64,000 bases of DNA from Dryocosmus kuriphilus (lineage: Eukaryota > Arthropoda > Insecta > Hymenoptera > Cynipidae): positions 232,410,082-232,474,081 of the forward strand of contig CM076190.1 of NCBI GenBank assembly GCA_038277395.1, read 5' to 3'. Position 1 is the first letter of the stretch. Every line of letters begins with the position of its first letter. The translations under genes were made by a program, and so were the position numbers. The notes below the pieces were generated by a model. That model was given only the letters and a program-made list of their open reading frames with translations. It was not told where the DNA came from and did no database searches. Shown one piece after another: positions 1-11,811 of the stretch.

Positions 1-35
1 TTCGTATTTAGTTGCTAGGCAGAATTGGCGCCACC

Positions 36-104
<69 letters not shown>

Positions 105-420
105 AGACTGAACGCTGCCACCTCCGGGACGTCCACCCTACGTTCTCGCCTCCACTATTTTCCGTGATCATATTTCAAATATTAATGCATATATATGTTA
201 AGGGGAGCCCTCTAAATAGATTTCTCAAAAGAGGGGTAACGATTTTTTAAATTTTTATTATATATATTTTGTATATATAGTACGTACGTAGATACCTCAC
301 CTGTATATATGGAAGCGCGTGACGCTCCATGCTGACACACCTCCAGCGGCGTTGCCATGTTTCGGAGGAGTGTTCGTACTCGTCTTACCTGTATCTTTAA
401 GGTTCATATATATATCCTTC
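1..420. repeat. (AT)n microsatellite and GGAGGCGA-type repeat
   Basis: A pure AT dinucleotide run lies at about 39-102. Read on the minus strand, the flank contains GGAGGCGA-like and CAGTCTATAC motifs immediately before the AT run. The same arrangement occurs on the plus strand near 19260-19416, so this is a dispersed repeat present in opposite orientation at the two places. No coding potential is visible. Confidence 0.6.
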
Positions 421-1050
421 ATTTTGCCAAGTTCGTAGGTACTTGACTAAGCTTCGCCGCATAGACTAACAAGGATTACTAACCAGGTGTCCGTCGCTGA
501 TTTTGAAATAACTGCAATATGTTGCAGTACTTACATTAAAAAATAAGAGTTACGTATTTTCTTTTATCAGACGGAAACACATTTAGGGGTAAAATCCACT
601 CTTTAAGTTGACCCTTAAAACTAATTTTCTTATATCTTATGAACAGTTTACGATATCTTAATAAAACCAATGCCAAAATATTAAAAATAAAAATCCTATT
701 AACCTGCATTGCATTTTTTTTAAAAGGGTATCAATCACTAATTTAAAAAAAAATATATTATTGTGTACTTTGAAGCGATTTTTGACTTTAAGGATCGTAG
801 AATGTTATATATTGCGTAAAAAAATATTTTTATTCGAAAAAATATTAAAAATTAAGTCGACGTTTTTCGAGTTTTATGATAAAATATCTGTTTACATTTG
901 TAATTTTTCATAAAAAAAGATATGACAAATTTTAGGAATAGAAACTGCACATATATAAATCGTAGATGCGAATATAATTAAAATATTTAGATAAAGAAAA
1001 TAAAAAAAAATAATTTTTTTTTATGATGCATGTACTAAAACTATCCCTTA
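421..1050. other. AT-rich stretch, no feature recognised
   Basis: About 630 bases of AT-rich sequence with long A and T runs. I see no open frame with protein-like content, no RNA gene and no clear repeat unit. Confidence 0.5.
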
Positions 1051-1052
1051 TT

Positions 1053-3080
1053 ACATTCTAATCTCCATCAGAAGGTATTAGCTTTATGTGAAAACTGACT
1101 GTCGTTGTCGTCGTTGTCGTTGTCGTTGTAGTTTATTAGCACGATAATTTCCAAGGTCAAATCGGATTAGATTGCGCTTTGGCACACTTCTTTAAGGCGT
1201 AAAAAGAAAGGACGAGTTTAATAACCAACGGTTTTTGACTAACGGTTCTGGTTTACCCGTCAAAAACGGTTTTTACAAAATCAAAAAACCCATTTTCCGG
1301 CTAAAATATGCGAGATACAAAACAAATATTTGAAATTGAAATTATTCATCTCAAAAGAATCTACAAATTTTTTCTTAACCGTTTTGTGATATAATTTACA
1401 TTTTTTGTTTTAATTGAAAAAATGTTATTAAAAATAAAAAACTGTCGATTCCCACCAAAATACTTAAGATATGGAAAAAATTACAAAAAACAAAGTTGTT
1501 CAACTAAAAAAGGTCTACAAATTTTGTTTTAACCTTTTTTTGATAAAGTGCACGGTTTTTGTTTTAATCGAAAAAACTTTATTAAAAATAAAAAAATGTG
1601 GTTTCCCGCCAAAATGTTCAGGATACAAAAAAATGATTACAAACAAAGTTGCTCATCTAAAAAAGAATTATAAATGCTGTTTCAACTATTTTTTAATAAA
1701 ATGAACGGTTTTTGTTTCAATCAAAAAAACGTTGTTAAAAATAGAAAATTTTAATTTTTCGCCAAAATATGCAAGATGAAAAAAACGATAATAAACAAAG
1801 TTATTTGCCTCAAAAATATCTACAAATTTGTGTTTTATTACTTTTTGGTAAAGACGCATAGTTTTTGAGTTATTCGTGAAATATGTTATTAAATATAAAG
1901 AAACCCATTTTTCAGCAAGACTGTGCAAGTTATGAGAAAATATTAAGAAACAGAATTTTTCACCTGGGGAAAAGCTAAAAATTTTGCTTATAAGACTCAT
2001 CGTTTTACTTTTAAGAATCGAAAACTTGCATTGTGAAAATTTTGGTTTCAAAGGAAATATGTAATTATAAATAATGATATTATATGAACATTTTTTTTAG
2101 CAGAAATAAATATAAGCATCTATAGTTTAAGTTGAAAAATATTATTTTTCAATTAATTTGAACTCACTATTCTTGTTTTTTGCTTCCGAAATCCGATCAG
2201 TCATTATGCATTGAAAGATATAAAAAAACTGCCCGCCTTGTGGATAGATTCTTATCGCGCGCTGCGCTTCGCGTTCGAAACATTTATTGACTCGCGCTAC
2301 GCGCTCGTTGTTTATACATCGTACAGACCTTTAAATTAAAGATCAAAACATTGACCAGTATAATTTGGTGATTTTTGTAATTTTGCGGTCTTAATCTTTC
2401 AAAACACCTACATATTTTTAATAAAATTATTATATTTGAATTTTATTAAAAATTGCATAAGAAATTTTTTTACTTAAGGCTCTATCGACCTTAAGGAACA
2501 CATTCTCCATTCTCATATCACGACAGTCGTTTTTTGTGATTTTCTAAATTTTCACAATTCCAGGTTTTTGATTCTTAAAAGTAACACGATGAGTCTTATG
2601 AAAAATATTTGTAGCTTTTTCCAAGGCGAAAAATTTTGTTTGCCTATATTTTCTCATATTTTGCATAGTTTTGCTTAAAGCTCGATTTTTTATATCAAAT
2701 AGCATAACTCACAAATAACTCAAAAAGTGTGCGTCCTTGCAAAAAAATGATGGAGAGAATATTTGTATCTCTTCTTGAGACAAACAACTTTATTTATTAT
2801 CATTTTGTTCGCACCTTGCATATTTTGTCAGGAAATTTTAGTCTTTGGTTTTAAATAAAGTTTTATCGATTAAAACCAAAACCCTGCATTTTATCAAAAA
2901 AGGATGCAGACAAATTTTGTAGATCTCTTTGAGCTAAATATTTTTGCTTATTATATTTTTTTTTATCTTCAATATTTTGACGGTCAACCATAGTTTTTTA
3001 TTTATGATAACGTTTTCTCGATTAAAACGAAAACCGTGCATATTATCAAGAAACGGTTAAGACAAAATTTTATTAGGAAA
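1053..3080. mobile_element. Foldback repeat built from 153-bp satellite, partial
   Basis: The left terminus (about 1053-1130) matches the terminus of other copies at 4551, 5654, 10527 and 41766: a TTCTCAT..AGAAGGTATTAG motif, then TGTGAAAACTGAC and a GTTGTC microsatellite. From 1325 to 2050 a satellite runs in plus orientation; its recurring TCTACAAATTTTG anchor falls near 1359, 1512, 1667, 1818 and 1972, a period of about 153 bases. From 2545 to 3075 the same satellite runs in the opposite orientation. A GC-rich hairpin cluster (2229-2330) sits between. The right terminus was not found, so the copy is probably truncated. Open frames inside it are satellite by-products. Confidence 0.65.
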
Positions 3081-3792
3081 CATACTTACTTTCTTAAAAT
3101 TCTACCAGAGTAAAATATAAGAAACTCGTGATCAAATATATGAAAAATCACTTTTTGCGACAACTTTATATTCTACATGTTTAAAAATTAATTTAAAAGG
3201 CATTTTCAAAATTGTTAGTAAATTTTACATTACAGTTCCATTAAAACGTTTCCCTTCTCTTTTTGTTTGCATTTTCTTAGCTTTTAGATGAAATTAAAGG
3301 CATGAATAACAGCATAAGATTAACTTACTTGAAATAATTAAAAAATGATCAAATAATAAAACACACGGTAATAATATGTTCTTGTAAATATCTATAATAT
3401 ATGTTACAAATGTATTTTATAAAAATGTAATCTAAAGCTAACAATACCCAGAAAATTGAGAATTTACTTTAAAAATGAAAATATTACTGCGGTTATTAAT
3501 TTGAAACTTTATTATTCAATTTTAAAAATAAAATGGAAATCACGATATAATGTTGAAAACACATAAAACTATCATACACTTAAGCTAATCATATCCTAGT
3601 AATTTCCTCCTCATATATGTATGACATTTAGCCTTGAAGTCTAGGAAAACTCTTTTATTCATAGCCATTGCTTTTGAAACGTTTGAGGGGCTAGGAAGAC
3701 AATAAAACGATGGCGACGAGATTGGACCTGTATATTCAAATGATCTTACTTTCTATTTAACTTGTCATAATTTGGATATTTATGATATTTCT
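3081..3792. other. AT-rich stretch, no feature recognised
   Basis: AT-rich sequence between the truncated foldback repeat and the 8.1-kb TIR element. No reading frame, RNA gene or tandem repeat that I can support. Confidence 0.5.
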
Positions 3793-3801
3793 CCTAAACT
3801 C
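3793..3801. other. Target-site duplication, left copy
   Basis: CCTAAACTC immediately outside the left TIR; identical 9-mer outside the right TIR at 11940-11948. Confidence 0.6.
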
Positions 3802-4859
3802 GGGCGATAGACACTTCGTCCCCAGCCCCTTTTATGACATACCCCTACCAACGACACTACCCCTCACGGGCCAGGCGACAACTCCAGACTGCCCCAGGGC
3901 CCAGACCATCGGCGTTAGATCCCTTGATGAGATAAGCCCTTTGTGTTTGTGAATACACATTACAGTTTAAGTCCTTTTAAACTAAGGATACTGTTTCTCA
4001 ATTTTTGGTCCATGTTCGAATTAAAATGAATTCCCTTTTCTTTTGCTAAACGTAGGTTCAAATATCTAAACATATAAACATATATTATAATATAACATAA
4101 TATTTAGTAATATATGTTTATTGTAACATATGTTTATAATGTAATTATAATTTTTTCTGAATTAAGGATTTGAATTCAACATTCAAAGTCTAGTTATGAA
4201 TATTAGAATATTTATGTAGAAAATATTGTGCAAACTTCCAAAGTTTCTTAATTTTTGAATTTTTTTCAGTTTCTATATTTCTTTAAAGAAAACTTAGAAA
4301 ATCTTTAAAAATTCATAAGCTTACAAATTACTTGTAAAAAACCTAATTTTTTAAAAGAAAATTAATTTAGAAACTATTGCAAAAATTCCCAATTTTAATT
4401 TTAATTTGATCAAAACAATAAAATTTTCTAAAATTGTGTAACAAAAATGTTTTCAACTTCTAGATAGACACATTAATTTTTTCTTACCAAATTTTAGAAA
4501 ATTTTATTGTTTGGAATACACCGCAAGATGGAGAAATGTACTATGAGCCTTTTTACATTCTCATCTCAATGAGAAGGTATTAGTTTTATGTGAAAACTGA
4601 CTTTCGCGGATTTCATGAAATCTCGACGTTTCATGACCCCCTGAATCCGAAAAAACCATGTTTTACGTTGGTGTCTGTCCGGCGTTGTTGGCGTTGTTAT
4701 CGTTGGCGTTGTAGCCTGTTACCACGATAACTTTCGAAGGACTAATCGGATTGGATTGCGCTTTGGATACTTCTTTAAGGCATAAAAAGTAAGCACGAGT
4801 TCGTTAACCAGCCACTTTTGACCAGCGGTTATGGTTTTAGCCACCAAAAACAGTTTTCA

Positions 4860-6530
4860 CAAAATCAAAAAATCCATTTTTCGGCTAAAATGTGCGAGAT
4901 ACAGAAAATATATGTATAACGAAAATGGTCTATCTTAAAAAAATATACGAATTTTGTCTTAACCGTTTTTTTATAAAGTACACGGTTTTTGTTTTAATCG
5001 AGAAAACGTTATTAAAAATGAAAAGCTGTGGTTTTCCGCCAAAATACTCAAGATATAAAAAAAATAATAATAAATAAATTTGTTCGCCTCAAAAAGATCT
5101 ACAAACTTTGTTCCAACCATTTTTTGTTAAAATGCACGGTTTTGGTATTAATCGAAAAAAGCTATTTAAAAATCAAAAATTCAAATTTTCCACCAAACTA
5201 TGCAAGATACGAAAAAAATCATAATAAATAAAGTTGTTCACCTCAAAAGTATCTACATATTTACTCCCAACCATTTTCTCGAAAAGACGCATGGTCTTTA
5301 AGTTATTCGTGAAACATGTTAATTCATATAAAAAAATCCACTTTTCCGCAAAAGTATGCGAGATACGAGAAAATATCAAGCAGCAGAATTATTCACCTTT
5401 CAAAGACCTACAAAATATCTTGAAACCATTTTTTGATACAATCCATACTTTATTCATTAAACGTATATTACTGTCCTTTTAAAGAAAAAATACATTAATA
5501 TACAGTCAGTAAAAAGTTATTAAAGGTTATTGAAAAATATGCCCGCTACTCAGACGCATTCTCATCACGTTTCTCGCGCTCACCAATCAATGAAATTATA
5601 TCAAAATCGTAAATTTCTTCATTTTTTACATAGTTTGGCTGAAAAATGCAATTTTTACATTGTCATCTCAATGAGAAGGTGTTAGTTTTATGTGAAAACT
5701 GACTTTCGCGGATTTTATGAAATCTCGACGTTTCATGACCCCCTGAATCCGAAAAAACCATGTTTTACGTTGGTGTCTGTCCGGCGTTGTTGGCGTTGTT
5801 ATCGTTGGCGTTGTTGGTGTTGTCGTTGTCTGTTACCACGATAACTTTCGAAGGACTAATCGGATTGGGTTGCGCTTTTGCACACTTCTTTAAAGCGTAA
5901 AAAGTAAGAACGAGTTCGTTAACCAGCCACTTTTGAAAACGGTTATGGTTTTATCCATCAAAAACGGTTTCCACAAAATCAAGAAATCCATTTTCCGGCT
6001 CAGCTATGCGAAATACAAAAAAAATGTAAGCGAGTGAAATTGTCTGAACCGTTTTTTGATCAAATGAACGTTTTTTGTTTTAATCAAGAAAACGCTATTA
6101 AAATTAAAGCACTCTGGTTTACCGCCAAAATATACAAGATAGAAAAAAATGGTAAAGAACAAAGTTGTCCAGCTTAAAAAGTTCTACAAATTCTGTTATA
6201 ACCATTTTTTCACAAAATGCACGGTTTTTCTTTTAATCGATAAAACGTTATTAAAAATCATGATTTTCAAATTTTCCGCCAAATTATGCAAGATACGGAA
6301 AAAATAATAAGAAAGAAAGTTATTCGCCTCAAAAGGATCTACAAATTTGCTCTCTATCATTTTTTTGAGCAGATGCGTAGTTTTTGAGTTATTCGTGAAA
6401 TATGTTATGAAACATAAAGAAAACCACTTTTCAGCGAAACTATGCAAGATATGAGAAAATATTAACAAGCATAATTCTTCACCTTGGAAAGAGCTACAAA
6501 ATTTATTAATAAAACTCATCGTTTTACTTT
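4860..6530. repeat. 153-bp satellite blocks in direct-repeat copy 1
   Basis: Two satellite blocks (about 4900-5470 and 5990-6530) with the same unit as at 1325-2050, each preceded by a foldback terminus (4551 and 5654). The unit length of 153-156 bases lets frames stay open for up to about 107 codons on either strand, for example the minus-strand frame 6196-6519. These frames repeat the same residue pattern about every 51 residues, so I treat them as satellite rather than genes. Confidence 0.65.
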
Positions 6531-6616
6531 TAAGAATCGAAATCCTGTATTGTGAAAGTTTGGAAAATCACTAAAAAACTTTAGCAATCTACAATGTGTT
6601 TTAAAAAAATGTAATT

Positions 6617-6890
6617 ATCGAGCGCGAAGCGCGAGTGTCATGATGAGAATGTATTCCTTAAGGGCGATAGAGCCTTAAGTAAAATAATTTCTTTTGTAAT
6701 TTTTAATCTAAAGGTATATACGATCTATAAACGCCGAGCGCGTAGCACGAGGTGAATCATCTATCGAGCGCGAAGCGCGAGTCAAATGTTGAGCGCGAAG
6801 CGCGAGTGCCAACAGACGCGCGCCTCAGGCGCGCTCATACTTCGCGCGAAGCGCGCGATGAGAATGTGCCCGCCCAGCGGGCACATTTTT
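6617..6890. repeat. Cluster of GC-rich short hairpins
   Basis: At least six copies of a GAGCGCGAAGCGCGAGTG-like motif, each able to fold through GCGC-GAA-GCGC or CTTCGC/GCGAAG, in otherwise AT-rich DNA. The cluster ends in a perfect 11-bp hairpin with a 3-base loop at 6863-6887 (arms AATGTGCCCGC and GCGGGCACATT) followed by a T run. Related clusters lie at 2229-2330, 11231-11470, 14237-14262 and 42706-42990. Confidence 0.7.
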
Positions 6891-7831
6891 TTATAACTTT
6901 TCGACGTGAAAAACTTTTCTATTTTTACATTTTTTTGATCTCGCCCATATTTCCTAAAAAATGTGAATGTGAATGACAAGAGAACGCAGAGGGCTAAGCT
7001 ATTTAACAACTATTTTAAGCAACCTGATTGGTTAAATGAGAAACTTCTCAGCTATATTTGTAGTTTATTTGTAACCTCGAACATGACAGATTCCTCTTCA
7101 ATTTTATCATTTTAAAACTGTAATTATGATGCAATTTGTCACAGGCAGCCACATGGGCCAGATAAACGTACCATTGAACGAATAATAATATAATGGTACT
7201 AATTACTAATCTTAGGTGTAGAGATTAGGTTGAGACTTTTGGGTAAATTATTTCTATAATAATTGTAACTTATCCTAGAATGTGGAAAAATTCTACAGAA
7301 TTTTATATAAAATTAATATGATATTATTCACATTATTAACAATGTTATAATATATAGAATCCACACATGAATTCTAGTTCATTTTTTCTATAATATATGT
7401 GTATATTAATACTATTAATGTTAATAATGTTACTATTTTATTTAAGCAAATAATTTTTAACATGTAACAGGCAAGTTTAGTGCAATTAAATGCAATTTAA
7501 AGCAATTAAATATCATTCCATTTAATACCTGTAATGATAAAAAGCTTTAAGGAAAATATGCCCTTATTATGGGACAGATTCCAGAACAAACTACTAAAAT
7601 ATGATATTACGTTATGGTATTTGACATTTTGGCGATTACTAGTTTTATAAAAAATTCAGATAAATATCGTAAGGATACTTTACAGATTCTGCAGTTTGAA
7701 CTCTTATAACACTAAGGTAGGTGAACATTATATAGGAAGGGAGAAGGAAAGCAGAATGGTTTTTTCTCGATTGTTTTATTTAATATTCATGTTTAACCAA
7801 TAGATATATTCCAACGTTTAGAATGTTTGTT

Positions 7832-7847
7832 GGCCCTGAAAAGGGCC
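7832..7847 (-). promoter_or_regulatory. Histone-type 3' stem-loop, left palindrome arm
   Basis: Read on the minus strand this is GGCCCTTTTCAGGGCC, a perfect six-pair stem with a four-base loop that fits the metazoan histone mRNA 3' stem-loop consensus. No histone frame lies upstream, so function is not implied. Confidence 0.45.
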
Positions 7848-8353
7848 GATTTTAATTGCATCAAAAATTTAGAACAATTCTAATTGTGAAACAAAAATAT
7901 ATATTCTATCAAGAAATAGTCGGGCCAGAATCGAACGAGTTAACTTTGTATTTTGGCAATTTATTTCAATGCACACGATAGTGAGAAGATACCGAGCTGA
8001 CAAACTGAAGACGAGAAATTATCTTAAAATCATATTCAATTATTTTACGTTTGACCCATTCATGTTTCTTCTTTGAATCCGAATTCTGAGATTCGTAGGA
8101 GTTCTCAGTGCTCAGAATTCGGATTCAAAGAAGAAACATGAATGGGTCAAACGTAAAATAATTGAATATGATTTTGAGATAATTTCTCGTCTTCAGTTTG
8201 TTAGCTCGGTATCTTCTCACTATCGTGTGCATTTAAATAAATTGCCAAAATACAAAGTTAACTCGTTCGATCCTAGCCCGAATATTTCGTGATAGTATAT
8301 ATATTTTTATTTCACAATTAGAATTGTTCTAAATTTTTGATGCAATTATAATC

Positions 8354-8369
8354 GGCCCTTTTCAGGGCC
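8354..8369 (+). promoter_or_regulatory. Histone-type 3' stem-loop, right palindrome arm
   Basis: GGCCCTTTTCAGGGCC on the plus strand, the mirror copy of 7832-7847, followed by AACAAACG. Same caveat: sequence match to the histone stem-loop without a histone gene next to it. Confidence 0.45.
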
Positions 8370-8969
8370 AACAAACGTTTTAAACGTTGGAATATATCTA
8401 TTGGTTAAACATGAATATTAAATAAAACAATCGAGAAAAAACCATTCTGCTTTCCTTCTCCCTTCCTATATAATGTTCACCTACCTTAGTGTTATAAGAG
8501 TTCAAACTGCAGAATCTGTAAAGTATGTTTACGATATTTATCTGAATTTTTTATAAAACCAGTAATCGCCAAAATGTCAAATACCATAACGTAATATCAT
8601 ATTTTAGTAGTTTGTTCTGGAATCTGTCCCATATTAGGGGCATATTTTCCTTGAAACTTTTTATCATTACAGGTATTAAATGGAATGATATTTAATTGCT
8701 TTAAATTGCATTTAATTGCAATAAACTTGCCTGTTACATGTTCAAATTATTTGCTTAAATAAAATAGTAACATTATTAGCATTAATAGTATTAATAGACA
8801 CATATATTATATAAAAAATGAACTAGAATTCATGTGTGGATTCTATATATTATAACATTGTTAATAATGTGAATAATATCATGTAAATGTTATAAAAATT
8901 CTGTAGGATTTTCCACACTCTGGGGATAAGTTACAATTATTATAGAAATAATTTACCCAAAAGTCTCAA

Positions 8970-9903
8970 TTCAAAAAATTTTGTTCACAAAGGTTATAAA
9001 CAAATTATGAAAAATAAAGAAACTTAATTTTCTATAAATTGGCCTAACCGACTTTGATGGTTCAAATATATATTACACAGAGAGTATTAAGGTATAGTTA
9101 AGAAAAATAATTTGATAGTTAACAAAAAAGTTTTTTGACCCCTGAAACTTATGTAATTCCATGAAAACTGGGGGGCATATCTATTTCTTGTTGTTTTTTA
9201 GTAATTTGAACATAATTGGAACAAGTAAATTTCCAATATTCACTTAAAAGCCTATTTTGCAAATATTTCGTAATTGAAAGGATTCCTTACGATTTCAAGT
9301 GGTTTTAAAGAATTTCAAGGGATTTTAAGGAATCTTTAAAAATTCTTCAAATCACTTTGAAATCATTTTAATTCTCCTAAAATCTCCTGAAACGCTTGAA
9401 AAATTTTGAAATCTTACAATGTCTTTTGAAGTATATTAAAATTTATTAACACCTTTTTAAAATCCTTTTAATTTCTTAAAAATAATTTAAAACTTCTTGA
9501 AATCCTTTAAAATATTTGGAAACCTTAAAATTATAAAATTTACGCAAAAAATGAAAAAGTGCTTTCGAGATCCTAAATCAGTACAGAATGATTCTTATAA
9601 TATACTCTTTCAATGTTTTTATCTCAAATCTACCTCGAAAAGATGTCATATTTTAATTGCATTTTCAAAATCCTAAAAATTTTCTTAGTACTTTCAGAAG
9701 TTTTTGTTACTGAAAACGAACTTGCAAATTGTCTTGATATTTTTAAATTAGATTATTCGGTGCATTTATACCAATTTTAGGACCAAACAGCTGGCAAAAG
9801 GGTACTACCTAAAGTACACAAAGGGCGCATCTCAGCAGGGAATCTAAGTGTATCTAACGCCGACAGTCTGGAGCACGCCTGTCCGTCTGGAGCTGTCTCG
9901 ACA
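8970..9903. repeat. Degenerate AT-rich minisatellite and unique spacer
   Basis: Between the palindrome and direct-repeat copy 2. From about 9280 to 9560 it is a degenerate array of short phrases like GATTTTAAGGAATC / AAAATCTCCTGAAA, the same family as 17030-18000 and 23800-24500. No gene. Confidence 0.5.
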
Positions 9904-11811
9904 GATCCCTTGATGAGATAAGCCCTTTGTGTTTGTGATTACATATTACAGTTTAAGTCCTTTTAAACTAAGAATACTGTTTCTCAATTTTTGGTCCATG
10001 TTCGAATTAAAATGAATCCCCTTTTCTTTTGCTAAACGTAGGTTCAAATATCTAAACATATAAACATATATTATAAATTTATATAATTTAATATTTAGTA
10101 ATATATGTTTATAATGTAATTATAATTTTTTCTGAATTAAAGATTTGAATTCAAGATTCAAAGTTTAGTTATGAATATTAGAATATTTATGTAGAAAATA
10201 TTGTGCAAGCTTCCAAAGTTTCTTAATTTTTGAATATTTTTCAGTTTCTATAATTCATTAAAGAAAACTTAGAAAATCGTTAAAAATCCATAAGCTTACA
10301 AATCACTTGTAAAAAACCTAATTTTTTAGAAGAAAATTAATTTAGAACTATTGCAAAAATTCCCAATTTTAATTTTAATTTGATCAAAACAATAAAATTT
10401 TCTAAAATTGTGTAACAAAAATGTTTTCAACTTCTAGATAGACACATTAATTTGTTCTTAACAAATTTTAGAAAATTTTATTGTCTGGAATACACCGCAA
10501 GATGGAGAAATGTACTATGAGCCTTTTTACATTCTCATCTCAATGAGAAGGTATTAGTTTTATGTGAAAACTGACTTTCCGCAAAATCAAGAAATCCATT
10601 TTCCGGCTAAAATATGCGAAGTACAAAAAAAAAATGGAAGAAAGTGAAATGGTCTGAACCGTTTTTCGATCAAATGAAAGTTTTTGGTTTTAATCAAGAA
10701 AACGCTATTAAAATTAAAGCACTCTGGTTTACCGCCAAAATATACAAGATAGAAAAAAATGGTAAAGAACAAAGTTGTCCAGCTTAAAAAGTTCTACAAA
10801 TTCTGTTATAACCATTTTTTCACAAAATGCACGGTTTTTCTTTTAATCGATAAAACGTTATTAAAAATCATGATTTTCAAATTTTCCGCCAAATTATGCA
10901 AGATACGGAAAAAAAAATGATAATAAAGAAAGTTATTTGCCTCAAAAGGATCTACAAATTTGCTCTCTATCATTTTTTTGAGCAGATGCGTAGTTTTTGA
11001 GTTATTCGTGAAATATGTTATGAAACATAAAGAAAACCACTTTTCAGCGAAACTATGCAAGATATGAGAAAATATTAACAAGCAGAATTGTTCACCTTGG
11101 AAAGAGCTACAAAATTTATTTATAAGACTCATCGTTTTATTTTTACGAATCGAAATCCAGTATTGTGAAAGTTTGGAAAATCACTAAAAAATTTTACCAA
11201 TCTACAATGTGTTTTAAAAAAATGTAATTATCGAGCGCGAAGCGCGAGTATCATGATGAGAATGTATTCCTTAAGGGCGATAGAGCCTTAAGTAAAATAA
11301 TTTCTTTTTGTAATTTTTAATTTAAAGGTATATACGATCCATAAACACCGAGCACGTAGCGCGAGGTGAATAAATCTATCGAGCGCGAAGCGCGAGTGCC
11401 GTAAATAACGTATCGAGCGCGAAGCGCGAGTGCCAACAGACGCGTCAATACTTCGCGCGAAGCGCGCGTTTATGACTTTTCGATGGGGAAAAACTTTTCT
11501 CTTTTGACATTTTTTTAATCTCGCCTATATTTTCTAAAAAATGTGAGTGTGAATGACAAGAGAACGCAGAGGGCTAAGCTATTTAACAACTATTTCAGGC
11601 AACCTGATTGGTTAAATAAGGAACTTCTCAGCTATATTTGTAGTCTATTTGTAACCTCGAACATGACAGTTTCCTCTTCAATTTTATCATTTTAAAACTG
11701 TAATTATGATGCAATTTGTCACAGGCAGCCACATGGGCCAGATAAACGTACAATTGAATTAATAATAATATAATGGTACTAATTACTAATCTTAGGTGTA
11801 GAGATTAGGTA
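9904..11811 (+). repeat. Direct repeat body, copy 2 (internally deleted)
   Basis: Matches copy 1 from the shared GATCCCTTGATGAGATAAGC start to the shared GAGATTAGGT end. At about 10577 it jumps from the foldback terminus straight to sequence equivalent to 5970 in copy 1, so about 1.35 kb is missing. The deletion lies between similar foldback-terminus sequences, consistent with recombination. It keeps one satellite block (about 10590-11130) and a GC hairpin cluster (11231-11470), then continues into the right-end segment that copy 1 lacks. Confidence 0.7.

Larger units (their letters stand above)
3925..7229 (+). repeat. Direct repeat body, copy 1
   Basis: Begins at the GATCCCTTGATGAGATAAGC motif that recurs at 9904, and stays closely similar to copy 2 up to the motif GAGATTAGGT, which ends at 7229/7230 here and at 11811 in copy 2. 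Copy 1 contains about 1.35 kb (roughly 4620-5970) that is missing in copy 2; that extra part holds one more satellite block and a second foldback terminus at 5654. The two copies are in the same orientation. Confidence 0.7.
7230..8969. mobile_element. 1.74-kb near-perfect palindrome (foldback element)
   Basis: The sequence from 7230 to about 8090 is repeated in reverse complement from about 8111 to 8969, leaving a spacer near 20 bases (8091-8110). Outer ends read TTGAGACTTTTGGGTAAAT and its complement. Differences are scattered single bases and short indels, so the arms look only slightly diverged. Neither arm has a convincing protein frame. The left end sits exactly where direct-repeat copy 1 stops resembling copy 2 (after GAGATTAGGT), which points to insertion or rearrangement at that point. 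Each arm holds a histone-type stem-loop. A transcript of it would form a very long double-stranded hairpin. Confidence 0.85.

Noticed and set aside
6196..6519. 107-codon minus frame (and its twin at 10806-11132) as a gene
   Set aside because: It follows the 153-bp satellite unit and recurs in other arrays; no domain or start context. Kept only as an observation on the satellite.
7920..8280. tRNA-like T-arm (GTTCGATYCTRGCCCG) in the palindrome arms, possible tRNA or SINE
   Set aside because: No A box, anticodon stem or acceptor pairing could be found around it.
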